A program made the translations under genes and the position numbers. A DNA stretch of 32,550 bases from Bacillota bacterium (GTDB lineage Bacteria; Bacillota; Limnochordia; Darwinibacteriales; Darwinibacteriaceae), in the NCBI GenBank assembly GCA_012520315.1, contig JAAYOM010000103.1:1-32550 (forward strand). Reading direction: 5' to 3'. Each line of letters begins with the position of its first letter. Position 1 is the stretch's first letter. The notes under the pieces were generated by a model. The model was not told the origin of the DNA and ran no database searches. It saw only the letters and a list, made by a program, of their open reading frames with translations. Positions 31,408-32,550 of this stretch are shown piece by piece.

Positions 31408-32550
31408 ATGCAGGCCTCGAAACGATTGACCGAAAAAGTCACCTGGGTTGGCAAGGTCGACTGGGAGCTTGAGAAGTTCCACGGAGATGAACTCTCCACC
31501 TTCAGGGGTTCTTCCTACAACTCCTACTTGATTAGGGATGAGAAAGTCGTGCTCATTGACACAGTGTGGCTTCCCTATGACACAGAGTTTGTGCGCAATC
31601 TCAAGGATGAAATCGATCTCAAGGAAATTGACTATATCATCATTCAACACGCGGAAATCGACCACAGCGGAGCTTTGCGGGAGCTGCTGAGGGAAATTCC
31701 GGGAACCCCCATCTACTGCACCAATAACGGCAAGAAAATCATCCAGGGACATTTTCACGAAGACTGGAACTTTGTAACGGTAAAGACCGGCGATACACTG
31801 GAAATTGGTGAGTCTACCCTGACCTTTGTGGAGGCACCGATGCTGCACTGGCCAGACACCATGTTTACATACATGAGTGGCGAAAATATCCTCTTTAGCA
31901 ACGACGCCTTTGGCCAACACTATGCCACCGAAACGCTCTACAATGATCGGGCCGATAATTGTGAGTTGTATGAAGAGGCTATGAAGTACTACGCCAATAT
32001 CCTCACACCCTTCAGTGCCCTGGTCACGAAGAAGATTAACGAGGTCTTGGCTATGGAATTGCCTTTAAACATGATTTGCACCAGTCACGGTGTAATCTGG
32101 AGAGATAATCCCGCACAGATCGTTGAAACATACCTCAAGTGGGCTGATAATTACCAGGAGAACCAAATCACAATTGTCTATGACACCATGTGGCAGTCCA
32201 CCCGGCTCATGGCTGAAGCGATTGCCGCAGGCATCCAGGCAGAAGATCCAGATGTGGTTGTCAAGGTCTACAATGTAGCCAAGAAAGACAAGAATGACAT
32301 CGTTACCGAGATCTTCAAGTCTAAAGCTATCTTGGCCGGTTCGGCCACAGTCAACAACAGATACCTTTCGGGCATGGCTGGGCTTTTAGAAATGGTTAAG
32401 GGCATGAAGTTTAAGAATAAGAAGGCTGCGCCCTTTGGCAGCTATGGCTGGAGCGGCGAAGGCAACAAGCTCCTCGCCGAAGATTTGGCAGGCGCTGGCT
32501 TCGCCCTTGTCAACGAAGGATTCAAGACCCAATGGGTACCTGATGAAGAA
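31408..32550 (+). CDS. fprA: FprA-type diiron flavoprotein (A-type flavoprotein, O2/NO reductase), 3' end outside window
   Basis: ATG 31408 follows AGGGAG by eight bases and the frame stays open to the last base (381 codons visible; the family has about 395-410). The N-terminal metallo-beta-lactamase-like domain carries the diiron ligands His81, Glu83, Asp85 and His86 (HAEIDH), His147 (MLHWPD), Asp166 (NDAFGQH) and His227 (TSHGVIW). The flavodoxin domain starts near residue 255 (ITIVYDTMWQST) and has the later FMN-loop pattern PFGSYGWSGE. All catalytic residues are present. In anaerobes these enzymes reduce O2 to water or NO to N2O with electrons from rubredoxin or F420H2. The antisense open frame over its first half is a shadow. 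Confidence 0.95.
   Translation, partial: MQASKRLTEKVTWVGKVDWELEKFHGDELSTFRGSSYNSYLIRDEKVVLIDTVWLPYDTEFVRNLKDEIDLKEIDYIIIQHAEIDHSGALRELLREIPGTPIYCTNNGKKIIQGHFHEDWNFVTVKTGDTLEIGESTLTFVEAPMLHWPDTMFTYMSGENILFSNDAFGQHYATETLYNDRADNCELYEEAMKYYANILTPFSALVTKKINEVLAMELPLNMICTSHGVIWRDNPAQIVETYLKWADNYQENQITIVYDTMWQSTRLMAEAIAAGIQAEDPDVVVKVYNVAKKDKNDIVTEIFKSKAILAGSATVNNRYLSGMAGLLEMVKGMKFKNKKAAPFGSYGWSGEGNKLLAEDLAGAGFALVNEGFKTQWVPDEE

Noticed and set aside
31375-31920. 181-codon open frame on the minus strand
   Set aside because: It lies antisense to the first half of the flavoprotein gene, which has all diiron ligands, a promoter and a ribosome binding site. The antisense frame has no recognisable motif.
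1-32550. rRNA, tRNA, CRISPR, insertion sequences or prophage genes
   Set aside because: No cloverleaf-like gene, rRNA core sequence, regularly spaced repeat, transposase, integrase or phage structural gene was recognised on either strand.

Overview
The window reads as a chromosomal segment of an uncultured or little-studied anaerobic member of the Bacillota that makes endospores and probably has an outer membrane. The spore evidence is a Tlp-type small acid-soluble spore protein (23289-23522, minus). The anaerobe evidence is an FprA-type diiron flavoprotein cut by the right edge. The outer-membrane evidence is a signal-peptide beta-barrel protein (25458-26750), a patatin lipase with a beta-strand-rich tail ending in Phe (23727-25382), and a LolA-like lipoprotein-sorting domain joined to an RND exporter. 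Strong AGGAGG-type ribosome binding sites, GTG/TTG starts and a sigma-D type flagellin promoter also fit the Bacillota. Diderm lineages such as Limnochordia, Negativicutes or Halanaerobiia are candidates; this placement is inference.

Layout: 1-615 is the C-terminal part of a GH18 chitinase-like enzyme. 656-2248 is a CPBP membrane protease with a large extra C-terminal domain. 2245-2376 (minus) is the decayed tail of an ABC exporter gene. 2602-7956 (minus) is a complete spermidine/putrescine uptake operon: XRE-cupin regulator, potA, potB, potC and two tandem potD genes. It has a likely operator array upstream and a terminator at its end. 8192-8917 is a ZIP metal transporter whose stop codon lies in the sigma-D promoter of a compact flagellin gene (8967-9806). 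9912-12966 is a likely operon of hexose-phosphate mutase, sugar nucleotidyltransferase and cation diffusion transporter. 12968-15325 (minus) carries typA followed by a Nudix hydrolase. 15527-19362 (plus) holds a small membrane protein, a membrane-anchored serine hydrolase and a RelA/SpoT-domain protein with an unknown C-terminal half. 19466-21818 is malic enzyme plus a PatB/MalY C-S lyase or aminotransferase, closed by a strong terminator.

Further right, an M20 amidohydrolase (22024-23169, minus) is translationally coupled to the scar of an S66 LD-carboxypeptidase gene that has lost almost all of its interior. tlp and the patatin gene diverge from about 23600. The most interesting block is 25458-30419 (minus): TetR regulator, MMPL/RND exporter fused in frame to a LolA-like periplasmic carrier, and an outer-membrane barrel. 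It has an extended -10 promoter, a 22-bp palindromic operator and a terminator shared with the convergent patatin gene. It looks like a self-contained route for moving a lipid or lipophilic compound from inner membrane to outer membrane. The window closes with a 2H-family RNA ligase/phosphodiesterase gene and fprA.

No rRNA, tRNA, CRISPR array, insertion sequence or prophage gene was recognised.
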